From Myxosarcina sp. GA_180221_E-2-1-MAG-40_15 (GTDB lineage Bacteria > Cyanobacteriota > Cyanobacteriia > Cyanobacteriales > Xenococcaceae), in NCBI GenBank assembly GCA_020692205.1, contig JAIMKV010000037.1, positions 1 through 46,167 of the forward strand: a stretch of DNA of 46,167 bases, written 5' to 3'. The notes under the pieces were generated by a model. The model was not told where the DNA came from, searched no databases, and was given only the letters and a program-made list of their open reading frames with translations. This document shows positions 17,002 to 26,560 of the stretch, piece by piece (the stretch's first letter is position 1; the number at the start of each line of letters is the position of its first letter). The position numbers and the translations under genes were made by a program.

Positions 17002-17613
17002 TTAATGCGGATAATTTCCTGTTCGAGCATTACTATCCGAACGCGGTTGAATTACTCCGTAACCACCATGATTGCGACTGTAGATTACGTTAATTTCATC
17101 GGTTTCGCTATTGTGAAACATATAAAAATCGTGGTCGATCAGCTGAAGCTGTTCTAATGCTTCTTGGGTAGTCATCGGCGACATAGTAAAATATTTGGTT
17201 CTAACCACTTCTACAGGTAACTCTGCTGGGCGATCGCTATTTAGCTCTTTAATTTCTACTACATCTTCACTATCGACAATTTCTTCTTGGCGTGTCTGAG
17301 TATGGGCGTTTTTGGCCAAATGCTTTTCTTTGTATTTGCGCAACTGGCGGGCAATTTTATCTGCCACCATATCGATACTTGCATAGAGATTTTCGCTACC
17401 TTCTTGAGCTCGAATCACTGTCCCATTGGCAAACACTGTTACTTCAGCCTTATGTTTTCTTTCGATCCGTGAGTTGCGAGCTACAGACAAGTGAACATCT
17501 ACTTTTCCAGTTATATTTTGAAAATGTTTAACTGCCTTTTGTAATTTCTGTTCTACATAATCATGAATAGATTCTGTGACTGTAATGTTATTTCCTTGGA
17601 TCAAAAGCTTCAT
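17002..17613 (-). CDS. lrtA: Long-form ribosome hibernation factor HPF (LrtA)
   Basis: A 203-aa protein that binds the 30S subunit and, in the long form, joins ribosomes into inactive 100S dimers in the dark or under starvation. The N-terminal HPF/RaiA domain is clear ([20 protein letters not shown] at its start, then '[20 protein letters not shown]' and '[18 protein letters not shown]'). A variable acidic linker leads to the dimerising C-terminal domain ([20 protein letters not shown], ending at [16 protein letters not shown]). The cyanobacterial orthologue, LrtA, is known as a light-repressed transcript with a long 5' leader, which would fit the 514-bp gap upstream. It is convergent with the pil operon. 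Confidence 0.92.
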   Translation of the reverse strand: MKLLIQGNNITVTESIHDYVEQKLQKAVKHFQNITGKVDVHLSVARNSRIERKHKAEVTVFANGTVIRAQEGSENLYASIDMVADKIARQLRKYKEKHLAKNAHTQTRQEEIVDSEDVVEIKELNSDRPAELPVEVVRTKYFTMSPMTTQEALEQLQLIDHDFYMFHNSETDEINVIYSRNHGGYGVIQPRSDSNARTGNYPH

Positions 17614-18127
17614 CTTCGCTACTCCATAATATACAGTTTGAAAGCCAATAAAAGTAGATCAGGCACTGCTAGGAAATTGTAGTAAAATACACGAATCTCT
17701 TAACTTAAAAAAGTTTGCTTTGATTAAAATAATAGGTGGCAAATATTACTTTTTTAACTTTAAAAGAATACACTTTAATTAAACATTTTAAAGACTATAT
17801 AGGTACATCGATTATAGCCGCTAATCTTTGTTTAACCAAAGTTACTGTAATCTCTAAATATTCTTTGCTCAAGCAATCATGTAAGATTAATCGAGTTATT
17901 CAATCGAGATCTGGCTGGTTTGAATTTAAACCTGACAAAATTATATCTTTGCATTTGAGATAGTTTACAGTTTAGTTTATCCTTCTGCAATTTCTTCAAG
18001 CAATGCTTTATTTTTAAATAGCTTTATAACCAAAATGTTAACACTTTGTAGCTTGCAAAACATTAAAACAGCCGTTTTTTTCATGTTATGTTACATTGAT
18101 TGACATTTATTAAACTAGGCGAGCAAT
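17614..18127. other. Divergent region between lrtA and lipB
   Basis: This 514-bp AT-rich region holds the lrtA promoter and leader on the minus strand and the lipB promoter on the plus strand. A GTG-started 75-codon plus-strand frame (17736-17963) exists but shows no recognised domain or ribosome binding site, so I do not call it a gene. The size of the gap fits a long, possibly structured lrtA 5' leader. Confidence 0.45.
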
Positions 18128-18781
18128 ATGCTACAAAGTAGAAAAATTTGTCGATTAGATAATCAAGAAATAGTTGAATACAGTCAAGCCTGGGAATACC
18201 AGAGATCGCTTGTTGCCCAAAAAATCAATAATTCTCAACTAGATGATGTTTTGATTCTGTTAGAGCATCCTCCTGTTTACACATTAGGAACAGGTTCAAC
18301 TGCGGATTTTCTCAAGTTCGATCCACAAAAGAGCGAATTCGAGATCCATCGTATTGAACGGGGTGGGGAAGTAACATACCATTGTCCTGGTCAATTAGTC
18401 GGCTATCCGATTATGAATCTGCGCTATTATCGCCAAGACTTACATTGGTATCTGAGACAATTAGAAGCAGTCATCATTAATACTGTAGCTAACTATGGGT
18501 TAAAGGCCTATCGTGTTCCTAAATTGACTGGTGTTTGGCTAGAAGGAAAAAAAATTGCAGCTATTGGCATCAAAGTTCGTCGTTGGATTACAATGCATGG
18601 ATTTGCTGTAAACGTATGCCCTGATATGAGTGGATTTAAGCAGATAGTTCCCTGCGGTATCGTCGATAAGCCAGTGGGAAGTTTAGCAGAATTTATGCCC
18701 AATATCACCGTAGAAAAAATCAGAGTTGACGTAGCAGAAGCTTTCGCTAAAGTATTTGAGGTGGAATTAGTTGAACAATAG
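18128..18781 (+). CDS. lipB: LipB, octanoyl-[ACP]:protein N-octanoyltransferase
   Basis: A 217-aa enzyme that moves octanoate from acyl carrier protein to lipoyl domains of 2-oxoacid dehydrogenases and glycine cleavage H protein, the first step of lipoate synthesis. Motifs seen are '[14 protein letters not shown]', the substrate loop '[18 protein letters not shown]', '[20 protein letters not shown]' (with the catalytic Lys) and 'MHGFAVNV', and the acyl-accepting Cys in 'IVPCGI'. LipA, the next enzyme, is encoded 21 kb away (39226-40119). The ATG follows a GGCGAG box. Confidence 0.95.
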   Translation: MLQSRKICRLDNQEIVEYSQAWEYQRSLVAQKINNSQLDDVLILLEHPPVYTLGTGSTADFLKFDPQKSEFEIHRIERGGEVTYHCPGQLVGYPIMNLRYYRQDLHWYLRQLEAVIINTVANYGLKAYRVPKLTGVWLEGKKIAAIGIKVRRWITMHGFAVNVCPDMSGFKQIVPCGIVDKPVGSLAEFMPNITVEKIRVDVAEAFAKVFEVELVEQ

Positions 18782-18843
18782 GGTAGAGATGAAGTTAAAT
18801 AGTTGAGACGGTTATTTATCATTGGTCATTAACAACATCATCT

Positions 18844-19617
18844 ATGAATCAATCATCTCTTAAACCTATTGATAGTTACCGCTGGAGCAAGATTCGTCTC
18901 CTCGCTACCGACATGGATGGTACGTTAACTCAAGAAGAGATGTTTAATTTTAAGCTATTTCAGACTCTAACCAGACTATCTACTGCGGGAATAGAGGTAT
19001 TAATTACTACGGGACGTTCGGCAGGATGGGTTCAAGCGATCGCCACTTATTTGCCAGTTGTAGGAGCGATCGCCGAAAATGGCGGTTTATTCTATTGGAA
19101 TCACCATCCTCAAGCGAATTTAATTAGCCAAGGAAATATTGATGAACACCGTCAACAGCTAAGGCGAGTATTCCAGATCCTCAAAACTAAGTTTCCCCAA
19201 ATTCAAGAGTCGTCAGATAATCGATTTCGCTTAACCGACTGGACGTTTGAGGTAAAAAATTTGAATGTAACTGAATTAGAGCAAATTGATCGTGTTTGTC
19301 AGTCTGAAGGCTACGGTTTTACCTATAGTACGATCCAGTGTCACATCAAACCGAAGTATCAGAATAAAGCTTCTGGTTTGCGCCAGGTTATTGCGCAATA
19401 TTTTCCCGATTTAAAACCAGCAGAGATATTGACCATTGGCGATAGTCCTAATGATGAATCTCTGTTTAATCAGCAAGAATTTCCTCTTTCTGCGGGAGTA
19501 GCTAATGTATTAAAGTATCAAGATCAACTAAAATATTTACCTGCCTATGTGACCAACAAAGCTGAGGGAGAAGGATTTTGCGAACTAGCAGAACTAATTA
19601 TCAGTCATCGCCAATAA
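18844..19617 (+). CDS. HAD-superfamily (Cof/IIB type) phosphatase
   Basis: A 257-aa hydrolase. Motif I is 'LATDMDGTL' with the nucleophile Asp23 and acid/base Asp25. Motif II is 'LITTGRS', and the type IIB cap lies between about residues 85 and 175. Motifs III and IV are a Lys in 'PKYQNKASGLRQVI' and the acidic 'TIGDSPNDESLF'. Such enzymes dephosphorylate sugar phosphates or related metabolites; the substrate is not readable. It lies 62 bp after lipB, possibly cotranscribed. It converges with the next gene with only 15 bp between stop codons, spanned by the palindrome AGCTTAATTAAGCT (19620-19633). Confidence 0.85.
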   Translation: MNQSSLKPIDSYRWSKIRLLATDMDGTLTQEEMFNFKLFQTLTRLSTAGIEVLITTGRSAGWVQAIATYLPVVGAIAENGGLFYWNHHPQANLISQGNIDEHRQQLRRVFQILKTKFPQIQESSDNRFRLTDWTFEVKNLNVTELEQIDRVCQSEGYGFTYSTIQCHIKPKYQNKASGLRQVIAQYFPDLKPAEILTIGDSPNDESLFNQQEFPLSAGVANVLKYQDQLKYLPAYVTNKAEGEGFCELAELIISHRQ

Positions 19618-19632
19618 TTAGCTTAATTAAGC

Positions 19633-20778
19633 TTATCTTCCCACTGCCCCTGAAGCCAAAGCAGGGAATCTCACTATATAGAAAGGCGGTTGAAAGTCAT
19701 TTTCTCCATTATTTAACGGTGGAGAATTCTGTAATTGGCTGACAGTGACATAAACATAATTATCAGGACTAAACGCCATGCCATCAGTCCAACTTAGTAA
19801 TTTTTCATCTTGATACAAAGTTTGATATGCACCAGTTTCATCGACAACGCCGATCGCATTATCGGTAATGGAAGTAAGATAAACATTACCAGCATTATCT
19901 ACGGTAATACCATCGCAAATTGGCTTGTCGCCATAGCGTTGAACTCTGCTAGATAATTCGGATTCAGAAAGAGATTCATCTAATAAATCTTCTGTAGAAA
20001 CACGATATAAAGATGTGCCACTCATGGGTGCATAATAAACCCATTCATTGTTTGGATCGACGGTAATCGGGTTGGCACCGATTTTAGCTGGTTCTCCTCC
20101 CATATTGATTATGCGTTCGTTGATGATCAAGGGAATATCTTCGGGACGAGTTGAGATATCTCCTTCTAATACCCTGCGAGAGAATCCTGTATTGAGATCG
20201 ACTACGATTAAGGCAGAATTATCACCGCTAGCAGTATCGGTAACATAAATTGCATTATGGTCAAGATCCACCGCCAAATCGTTCAAAAATGAATCGTCAG
20301 CAATAATTGGCTGTGGTAGATAGATAACCTGATAGAGTTCCTCATTTTCCGTATCCCAGCCGACAATCTTACCTGGTTGTCCTTCTCCTGTACTTTGATC
20401 AAGCATCCAGACTACGCCGTCGTGATCTGAACGAAGTCCCAAAACTGTATTTAGACCAACTCCGTTTTGATTAGGCTGACTACTCCAAGCTTCATTGGGA
20501 AAAGGTATAACGCTTCCATCTGATAGCACTTCTACTACCCGTAAAGGCGCACCATAAAATTGATGCTGACTCATAATTAATCTGTTGTCTGGCGTAATGG
20601 CAATATTACCTGGGGGGTGTTCAGCCGCAAATTCAGCTACAATCTCAAGTGCATCGTTTTGGGCGCCTACAGGATGATGAACAGTAGAAGCTAATAAAAC
20701 AGCAATAATCGCCACAGATACTAAATAAGCCCAAAAACTCTGTATGCGTCGAATTGAATGACTTCTATGGTCGATCAT
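19633..20778 (-). CDS. Secreted major-royal-jelly/Yellow-family beta-propeller protein
   Basis: A 381-aa protein with an N-terminal signal or anchor segment (about residues 13-38, SFWAYLVSVAIIAVLLAST) followed by a six-bladed propeller of the MRJP/Yellow family. Typical patterns are 'PPGNIAITPDNRLIMSQHQF', 'NTVLGLRSDHDGVVWMLDQS', 'LNDLAVDLDHNAIYVTDTAS', 'DGITVDNAGNVYLTSITDNA' and 'WTDGMAFSPDNYVYVTVSQL'. Bacterial members are periplasmic or exported proteins of mostly unknown substrate; some are annotated as gluconolactonase- or dopachrome-tautomerase-like. The ATG at 20778 is preferred over an upstream TTG at 20802 because it gives a normal signal sequence. It lies 31 bp downstream of the IMPase-like gene and is probably cotranscribed. 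Confidence 0.82.
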   Translation of the reverse strand: MIDHRSHSIRRIQSFWAYLVSVAIIAVLLASTVHHPVGAQNDALEIVAEFAAEHPPGNIAITPDNRLIMSQHQFYGAPLRVVEVLSDGSVIPFPNEAWSSQPNQNGVGLNTVLGLRSDHDGVVWMLDQSTGEGQPGKIVGWDTENEELYQVIYLPQPIIADDSFLNDLAVDLDHNAIYVTDTASGDNSALIVVDLNTGFSRRVLEGDISTRPEDIPLIINERIINMGGEPAKIGANPITVDPNNEWVYYAPMSGTSLYRVSTEDLLDESLSESELSSRVQRYGDKPICDGITVDNAGNVYLTSITDNAIGVVDETGAYQTLYQDEKLLSWTDGMAFSPDNYVYVTVSQLQNSPPLNNGENDFQPPFYIVRFPALASGAVGR

Positions 20779-20809
20779 CTTGAAGTGGCAATACGTTATC
20801 AACCGAATA

Positions 20810-21685
20810 TTATGAAGTACTGCTACTCTGTTTTTGACAGGCTGCTAACAAATCTTGATGTACTTGAGGAGAATTAGCCACGATCGCGCCATCATAACTA
20901 TAATCTTTGCAGGTATGGAGAGGCGGCAGAGGTAAACCGTCAAACCCCGTAACAATACAGCCATTTTCTTGCGCCATAAAAGCTAGTGCTGCGCTATCGA
21001 TAAATTTACCTCTTTTAGTAATCCAGCCAATCAAATCTCCTGAAAATATGCCATTGTAGTTGGGAAATTGAACCGAAGAGGAATAACAGTTTTCTAGATC
21101 AATTACTTGATATTTATCTTGTAATGCAGGTTTTAAATGTGCCATTCCCCAGCCAAGCAGTATTGCTTGACGAGGATTAGTTATGGTTAATGGTGTGCAG
21201 TCATCTAAATCTTGTGCCAAATTTCCCCGATATACTCCTTGGTTTTTAATGGTGTAGTAGTAACAGTTTTGTGCGGGGGAAAGAGCAATTACCGCTTCAT
21301 AACTATCAGCATTGAGAATATTGAGAATAATCTGATAATTATCAAAGCCATCAAGATAGTATTTAGTACCGTCAATTGGGTCTAAAGTAATTAAATAATT
21401 ATTTGTGTTTAATTCAGTAGAAGAAAAATATTTAGTATTGCGTGATTGTTCATACTCTTCCCCGTAAAAAGCCAGATCGGGATAAGTTCCTAGTAAAGCC
21501 ACCTCGATTAAAATTTGAATCGATAAATCTGCATCAGTAAGTGCTGCTGATAATATGTTATTCCCGGTTTCCTTGGCTGGTAACGAGATAATCTTAGTTT
21601 GAATCTGATGTGCATAACCCGCAGCTACTCGCAAATGTGGTAGTAACGTCTGAAGTATTTCACGAGGGGAGGGTTTAGAAGACAT
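20810..21685 (-). CDS. Inositol-monophosphatase-family phosphatase
   Basis: A 291-aa member of the lithium-sensitive IMPase/FBPase/CysQ superfamily. These metal-dependent phosphatases act on inositol phosphate, fructose bisphosphate or 3'-phosphoadenosine 5'-phosphate. Metal-binding signatures are 'ALTDADLSIQILI', 'AFYGEEYEQS' and 'ITLDPIDGTKYYLDGFDNYQ' (the DPIDGT box near residue 100), with a distal Asp in 'GKFIDSAALAFMAQENG'. The substrate cannot be told by eye; the family members differ outside these motifs. It is the first gene of a two-gene minus-strand unit with the MRJP-type gene. Confidence 0.85.
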   Translation of the reverse strand: MSSKPSPREILQTLLPHLRVAAGYAHQIQTKIISLPAKETGNNILSAALTDADLSIQILIEVALLGTYPDLAFYGEEYEQSRNTKYFSSTELNTNNYLITLDPIDGTKYYLDGFDNYQIILNILNADSYEAVIALSPAQNCYYYTIKNQGVYRGNLAQDLDDCTPLTITNPRQAILLGWGMAHLKPALQDKYQVIDLENCYSSSVQFPNYNGIFSGDLIGWITKRGKFIDSAALAFMAQENGCIVTGFDGLPLPPLHTCKDYSYDGAIVANSPQVHQDLLAACQKQSSSTS

Positions 21686-21928
21686 ATATAAGTTAAGTTG
21701 AGCTGGATTTTATATTTGAAAACACGTTAAGTTAATTAATATGGGATTTTAACTCAAAATATATTTGGTAATTAACTTATTGTCTGAAGCGTGGAGGATA
21801 AATGTTTAAAGATTAATAGTTTTTGCCTCCATCGTTAACAGAAATTACTAAAATCAATTTTAATCAATTTTTTTAGCTTGATCAGTGTTCAACTATTAAA
21901 AACCAATTAATTAAGTATCTAGAGTGTA

Positions 21929-22792
21929 ATGTGGACAGAAATTGCTCAAGCCATAAGCCAGGCGACAGGCGAAAAATTTGCGATCGCCAAGAAAAAATCT
22001 GTCAGTGGTGGCTGTATTAATCAAGGTTATCGAGTCAGTGGTGATAATGCAGAATACTTCGTCAAGCTGAATGATGCTTCTCAGGTCGAGATGTTTGCAG
22101 CTGAAGCTTTGGGACTAAAGCAAATGTACGCTACACAGACAATTACTGTCCCTCAACCGATCTGTTGTGGAACAGCAGCTAATTCTAGTTATATCGTGCT
22201 GCAATGGCTGAATTTAGGAGGCGGTAACAGCCAAAGCTACCAAGAAATGGGTCGTCAGTTAGCCGCAATGCACCGTAAGGGGATAAGTCAACGCTTTGGT
22301 TGGCAACGCAACAACACCATCGGTTCTACGCCTCAGATCAATACCTGGACAGATAGCTGGGCAGATTTTTTTGCCGAACATCGTATCGGTTATCAGTTAA
22401 AACTAGCTAAACGTCGCGGAGGAAATTTTCTGGATCCAAATCAAGTAGTTAATGCAGTCAGAAATAAACTAGCAGATAGACAACCTGAAGCCTCTTTAGT
22501 CCATGGCGATTTATGGTCGGGTAATGCTGCGATCGCAACTGATGGTTCACCTGTGATCTTAGATCCTGCTACTTATAATGGCGATCGCGAAACTGATGTG
22601 GCCATGACCGAACTATTCGGCGGTTTTCCGCCTGCTTTCTATCATGGCTATAACGCAGCCTGGCAACTGGACAGCGGTTATCAACTGCGTAAGAGTATTT
22701 ATAATCTTTATCACGTCTTAAATCACTTCAATCTCTTTGGTGGAGGATACGCTAATCAAGCTAAAAGAATAATTGGGCAGATAATTTCTTGA
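21929..22792 (+). CDS. Fructosamine kinase family protein (ketosamine-3-kinase like)
   Basis: A 287-aa small-molecule kinase of the fructosamine-3-kinase family, which phosphorylates sugar adducts on protein amines so that they fall off (deglycation). The N-lobe shows 'KSVSGGCINQGYRVSG' and 'YFVKLND'. The catalytic loop is 'LVHGDLWSGNAAI' (near residue 193), and the metal-binding segment is 'VILDPATYNGDRETDVAMTE', followed by 'GGFPPAFYHGYNAAW' and 'YNLYHVLNHFNLFGGGY', all family hallmarks. It stands alone between minus-strand genes. Confidence 0.9.
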   Translation: MWTEIAQAISQATGEKFAIAKKKSVSGGCINQGYRVSGDNAEYFVKLNDASQVEMFAAEALGLKQMYATQTITVPQPICCGTAANSSYIVLQWLNLGGGNSQSYQEMGRQLAAMHRKGISQRFGWQRNNTIGSTPQINTWTDSWADFFAEHRIGYQLKLAKRRGGNFLDPNQVVNAVRNKLADRQPEASLVHGDLWSGNAAIATDGSPVILDPATYNGDRETDVAMTELFGGFPPAFYHGYNAAWQLDSGYQLRKSIYNLYHVLNHFNLFGGGYANQAKRIIGQIIS

Positions 22793-22914
22793 AGTCTGGC
22801 AAGAAAGAATGCTAAAGAGTTAAAATTTTTTGTTAAGGCAATCACATTTTTTATGTGTAGAGATGGGAGAAGCGATCGCAATTTAAAGTAAATAAAGTTA
22901 TTCTGTATAAATTT

Positions 22915-22940
22915 CGCGCAAAGACGCTGAGACGCAAAGG
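22915..22940 (+). repeat. Left arm of 26-bp inverted repeat framing the GxxExxY gene
   Basis: CGCGCAAAGACGCTGAGACG plus CAAAGG. It matches the reverse complement of the right arm (23373-23398) at 23 of 26 positions. Each arm is built of short CGCwAAGA-type units, and the arm lies 3 bp beyond the stop codon of the nuclease gene. Confidence 0.85.
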
Positions 22941-22942
22941 AG

Positions 22943-23320
22943 TTAAAGATTATTTACCAGGCGAGTAATACCGTTCTTAATGAGATCGGTATTAAAGTTG
23001 ATTAGTAAACCTAGGTGTTTGTTGGTGAGGCGTAGATAAGTCAACAGTTGTTTTTTATGAACGGGAGCGATAACTTCCACAGACTTTAATTCAATAATCA
23101 CCATATTCTCGACAATAAAATCTGCTCTAAAGCCTTCCCCTAAGTGTATCCCTTCATAAACCACCAAAATAGGCTTTTGTCTCTCAAACCTTAGCCCACG
23201 CTTCTGCAACTCATAAGCCATAACCGCTTCATAAACAGACTCCAACAAACCCGCACCCAATTTAGTATGAATCTTAAATGCAGCATCCACAATCTCTTTG
23301 CTTATCTCATTCTCTTTCAC
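22943..23320 (-). CDS. GxxExxY protein (PD-(D/E)XK nuclease fold)
   Basis: A 125-aa protein of the GxxExxY family, named for the motif seen here as 'LGAGLLESVYEAVM' (residues 17-30). The nuclease-fold core follows: 'EGFRADFIVENMVIIELKSV', with the Asp and the E-x-K of a PD-(D/E)XK site, and a closing 'LLTYLRLTNKHLGLLINFNT'. The family's biochemical role is not established. Start codon GTG at 23320. The gene fills nearly the whole space between two inverted 26-bp repeats, so I infer a small mobile cassette. I see no target-site duplication that I would defend. Confidence 0.88.
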   Translation of the reverse strand: MKENEISKEIVDAAFKIHTKLGAGLLESVYEAVMAYELQKRGLRFERQKPILVVYEGIHLGEGFRADFIVENMVIIELKSVEVIAPVHKKQLLTYLRLTNKHLGLLINFNTDLIKNGITRLVNNL

Positions 23321-23372
23321 CGATAACCCCTTTGCTTTCTTTCCTTTAATCTCAAAAACTAAACAAATAAAT

Positions 23373-23398
23373 CCTTAGCGTCTTAGCGTCTTAGCGCG
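23373..23398 (-). repeat. Right arm of 26-bp inverted repeat framing the GxxExxY gene
   Basis: On the plus strand this reads CCTTAGCGTCTTAGCGTCTT plus AGCGCG. Its reverse complement aligns to the left arm with mismatches only at positions 6, 15 and 22. The arm lies 52 bp upstream of the GxxExxY start codon. It shows three tandem TTAGCGTC-like units. Confidence 0.85.
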
Positions 23399-23453
23399 AG
23401 ACAAAAAAACCCCCTTGAACAAATAAGAGGATTCAAAAATAACTTAAGCTACA

Positions 23454-24872
23454 CTAAGCAGCAACCAATTCCTTCTCAGTCTTAGATAACTCATTCAACA
23501 ACGCGCTAACATTTTGCTTCGCATCGCCGTAAAGCATTTGATTATTATCCATATAAAACAAAGGATTATCTACCCCTGCATAACCAATACCCAGACTGCG
23601 CTTCATTACCACCACATTTTGAGCTTTCCAAACTTCCATTACTGGCATACCTGCAATGGGGCTAGAAGGATCGTCTAGTGCGCTGGGGTTAACAGTATCA
23701 TTGGCACCAATTACTAACACCACATCAGTATTAGACAAATCATCGTTGATCTCATCCATTTCTAACACGATATCGTAAGGTACATTCGCCTCTGCTAACA
23801 GTACGTTCATGTGTCCCGGCATTCTTCCAGCTACTGGGTGGATGCCAAAACGCACTTCTTTACCTTGCTGGCGAAGAATTTTAGTAATGTCGGAAACGGA
23901 ATGCTGTGCTTGAGCTACCGCCATACCGTAACCAGGTACGATAACCACGCTTTTCGCATCGTTAAGTAATTCTGCTACTTCTTCAACGTTCGTTGCAGTA
24001 GCTTCGCCCATTGGTTTAGCTTCACCAGCAGGTGCAGCACCACTACTACCTTCACCAAAACCGCCCAAGATAACGCTAATAAAGGAACGGTTCATGGCTT
24101 CACACATAATGTAGCTAAGAATTGCTCCACTGCTACCAACTAATGCACCAGTAACGATCAGTACGTCATTGGAAAGCATAAAACCAGCAGCAGCAGCAGC
24201 CCAACCTGAGTAGCTATTAAGCATGGAGATAACCACAGGCATATCTGCGCCACCGATACCCATGACTAGCAGAAAACCTAGTACACAAGCCAATCCAGTC
24301 ATAATTAACAGAGGCTGCAAGCCGTCGGCTGTTCCCATAAACTGTACGCCCAGAACTACCGAACCAATTAGTAATGAGACGTTGATTAAATGACGAGCAG
24401 GCAACATTAGGGGTTTGCTACCAAAAGAACCATTTAATTTGCCAAAAGCTACTACAGAACCAGCAAAGGTAACAGCACCAATGAAGATACCAATATAGAT
24501 TTCTAGTTCGTGGATAGTGGCTTCAACCCCAGTTAGAGTGTTTTCAGGCTGTAAGTAAGTAGCTAAACCAACCAGTACCGCAGCTAAACCAACAAAACTA
24601 TGCAGAATCGCTACAAGTTCGGGCATGGAAGTCATCGCGACTCTAGCAGCGAGAATTGAGCCAATGATCGCCCCAGGAACGATCGCCGCAATCAAAACTC
24701 CGTAACCGTTTACCTGGGCGCTAAGGGCAGTGGCAACAAAGGCGATCGCCATACCAATGATCCCAAACAAGTTACCCCGACGAGCTGTTTCCTGGTTGGA
24801 TAATCCCCCCAGGCTGAGGATAAATAAGGCGCTGGCTGCAATATAAGCAACCGCCACAAGATTATTAGACAT
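23454..24872 (-). CDS. pntB: PntB, proton-translocating NAD(P) transhydrogenase beta subunit
   Basis: A 472-aa subunit of the transhydrogenase that uses the proton gradient to drive NADPH formation from NADH and NADP+, located in cyanobacteria in the thylakoid or plasma membrane. The first 270 residues hold about nine membrane helices (domain II, for example '[20 protein letters not shown]'). The C-terminal domain III binds NADP(H): '[20 protein letters not shown]', '[20 protein letters not shown]', '[16 protein letters not shown]' and the final '[14 protein letters not shown]'. It lies 92 bp after pntA in one unit. A T-run on the minus strand past the stop (23402-23409) may help termination. 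Confidence 0.95.
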   Translation of the reverse strand: MSNNLVAVAYIAASALFILSLGGLSNQETARRGNLFGIIGMAIAFVATALSAQVNGYGVLIAAIVPGAIIGSILAARVAMTSMPELVAILHSFVGLAAVLVGLATYLQPENTLTGVEATIHELEIYIGIFIGAVTFAGSVVAFGKLNGSFGSKPLMLPARHLINVSLLIGSVVLGVQFMGTADGLQPLLIMTGLACVLGFLLVMGIGGADMPVVISMLNSYSGWAAAAAGFMLSNDVLIVTGALVGSSGAILSYIMCEAMNRSFISVILGGFGEGSSGAAPAGEAKPMGEATATNVEEVAELLNDAKSVVIVPGYGMAVAQAQHSVSDITKILRQQGKEVRFGIHPVAGRMPGHMNVLLAEANVPYDIVLEMDEINDDLSNTDVVLVIGANDTVNPSALDDPSSPIAGMPVMEVWKAQNVVVMKRSLGIGYAGVDNPLFYMDNNQMLYGDAKQNVSALLNELSKTEKELVAA

Positions 24873-24914
24873 AAATTAAAGGGATGAAGAATAAATGATG
24901 AAAACCTGTCGGTA

Positions 24915-24936
24915 GGGGCGATTCACGAATCGCCCT
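24915..24936. repeat. REP-like palindrome between pntA and pntB
   Basis: GGGCGATTC-AC-GAATCGCCC at 24916-24935 is a perfect 9-bp inverted repeat with a 2-nt loop. Such GGGCGATTC/GAATCGCCC palindromes are common dispersed repeats in cyanobacterial genomes. Its site between two cotranscribed genes could stabilise the upstream mRNA or tune relative expression. Confidence 0.8.
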
Positions 24937-24964
24937 TATATGAACATAATGTGTATATACGTAA

Positions 24965-26560
24965 TTATTTCTGGAACATTTTGAGCATCCTTTGGGTAAC
25001 CAGGAAGCCACCAGAGATGTTAATTGTGCCAACCAGAATGGCGATCGCGCCTAGAATTACAGAGGGTGAAGTTATTTCTCTAGAGATCTGCAACATACCA
25101 CCCAAAATGATGATGCCGCTAATGGCATTAGTCACGCTCATCAAAGGAGTATGCAGTGCTGGGGAAACGTTCCAAATTACCTGATAGCCAATAAAGCAGG
25201 CTAAGACAAAGACAGTAAAGTGAGATAAGAAAGAAGTCGGCGCACCAATACCAATTCCCAATAAAGCTAACCCAGCTAAAATTACCCAAAGAACACCGCT
25301 ACTAGATTTTTGCTCTTTTGGGGTAACAGGGGTGATTACCGCTTTTGCCTTAGGAGGAGGGGTAGGAGAAGGATTTTCAATCTTGGGTGGTGGCCAAGTT
25401 ACTTTACCTTCATGAACAATTAGCGCACCGCGAACTACTTGATCTTCATAATCTACTTTATAATCTTCCGCCCCACCCATATCTTTGAGCAGGTGCCATA
25501 AGTTTGTACCGTATAGTTGACTTGACTGCGCCGCCATACGGCTAGGTAAGTCAGTTAAGCCGATAATGGTTACGCCGTTGTATTTGTAGATTTCGTTCGG
25601 CTTAGTTACTTCACAGTTGCCACCTTGTTCGGCAGCTAAATCTACCACTACCGAACCTTCCTTCATCATTTCTACCATGTCGGTCAAAATGAGTTTGGGT
25701 GCTGGTCTTCCTGGAATCAATGCGGTAGTAATAATAATATCGACTTCTTTAGCCTGTTCTCTAAACAATGCCATCTCTGCATCGATAAACTCTTTACTCA
25801 TGGTTTTGGCATAACCACCAGAGCCACTACCGTCTTCTTCAAACTCTAGTTCGAGAAATTCTGCACCCAGACTTTCTACCTGTTCTTTAACCACAGGGCG
25901 AGTATCAAAAGCCCTGACAATTGCACCCAGGCTTCTAGCTGCACCGATCGCTGCTAAACCTGCAACACCAGCACCAATTACCATTACTTTCGCAGGTGGT
26001 ACTTTACCCGCTGCGGTAATTTGTCCCGTAAAGAAACGACCAAAGTTGTTTGCTGCTTCGATAACTGCCCGATAGCCCGCAATGTTAGCCATTGAAGATA
26101 AGGCATCCATCTTCTGAGCGCGACTAATTCTAGGCACTGCATCCATTGCCAAAACTGTAGCGTTGCGGGATGCTAGCTTGTTTAATAATTCTTCATTTTG
26201 CGCTGGCCAGATAAAGCTGATTATCGTTTTACCTTCGGGCATTACTTCGATTTCTGAATCTTCAGGAGCGCGTACCTTGAGGATAATGTCAGCTTGTGAC
26301 CAAAGAGAAGCGGTATCGTCAACGATTTGACAATCTGCTTCTTGATAAGAGAGATCGGTAAAGTTAGCTGCTGCACCAGCATTGCTCTCGACCAAAATTT
26401 CAAAGCCCAATTTTTGTAGCTTTTTAACTGTGTTAGGAGTCGCTGCGACACGACATTCGTTAGGGTATATTTCTTTGGGAATGCCAATTTTACGCGGACT
26501 TTCTTTACGTCCTTCTGACTGTTGGCTGTCCTGCGTTTGTCTATTGACGGTTGCGGTCAT
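24965..26560 (-). CDS. pntA: PntA, NAD(P) transhydrogenase alpha subunit, fused form
   Basis: A 531-aa alpha subunit with the NAD(H)-binding domain I (about residues 20-395) and the membrane part (about 430-528) in one chain. Domain I shows '[20 protein letters not shown]', '[20 protein letters not shown]' and the Rossmann motif '[20 protein letters not shown]'. A Pro-rich linker ([18 protein letters not shown]) joins it to the membrane helices. Many bacteria split this subunit into PntAA and PntAB, so the single-chain form is worth noting. It is upstream of pntB, and the pair forms the complete enzyme. Confidence 0.95.
   Translation of the reverse strand: MTATVNRQTQDSQQSEGRKESPRKIGIPKEIYPNECRVAATPNTVKKLQKLGFEILVESNAGAAANFTDLSYQEADCQIVDDTASLWSQADIILKVRAPEDSEIEVMPEGKTIISFIWPAQNEELLNKLASRNATVLAMDAVPRISRAQKMDALSSMANIAGYRAVIEAANNFGRFFTGQITAAGKVPPAKVMVIGAGVAGLAAIGAARSLGAIVRAFDTRPVVKEQVESLGAEFLELEFEEDGSGSGGYAKTMSKEFIDAEMALFREQAKEVDIIITTALIPGRPAPKLILTDMVEMMKEGSVVVDLAAEQGGNCEVTKPNEIYKYNGVTIIGLTDLPSRMAAQSSQLYGTNLWHLLKDMGGAEDYKVDYEDQVVRGALIVHEGKVTWPPPKIENPSPTPPPKAKAVITPVTPKEQKSSSGVLWVILAGLALLGIGIGAPTSFLSHFTVFVLACFIGYQVIWNVSPALHTPLMSVTNAISGIIILGGMLQISREITSPSVILGAIAILVGTINISGGFLVTQRMLKMFQK

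Noticed and set aside
17736-17963. 75-codon GTG-started frame between lrtA and lipB
   Set aside because: There is no ribosome binding site and no recognised domain, and it lies antisense to the probable long lrtA leader.
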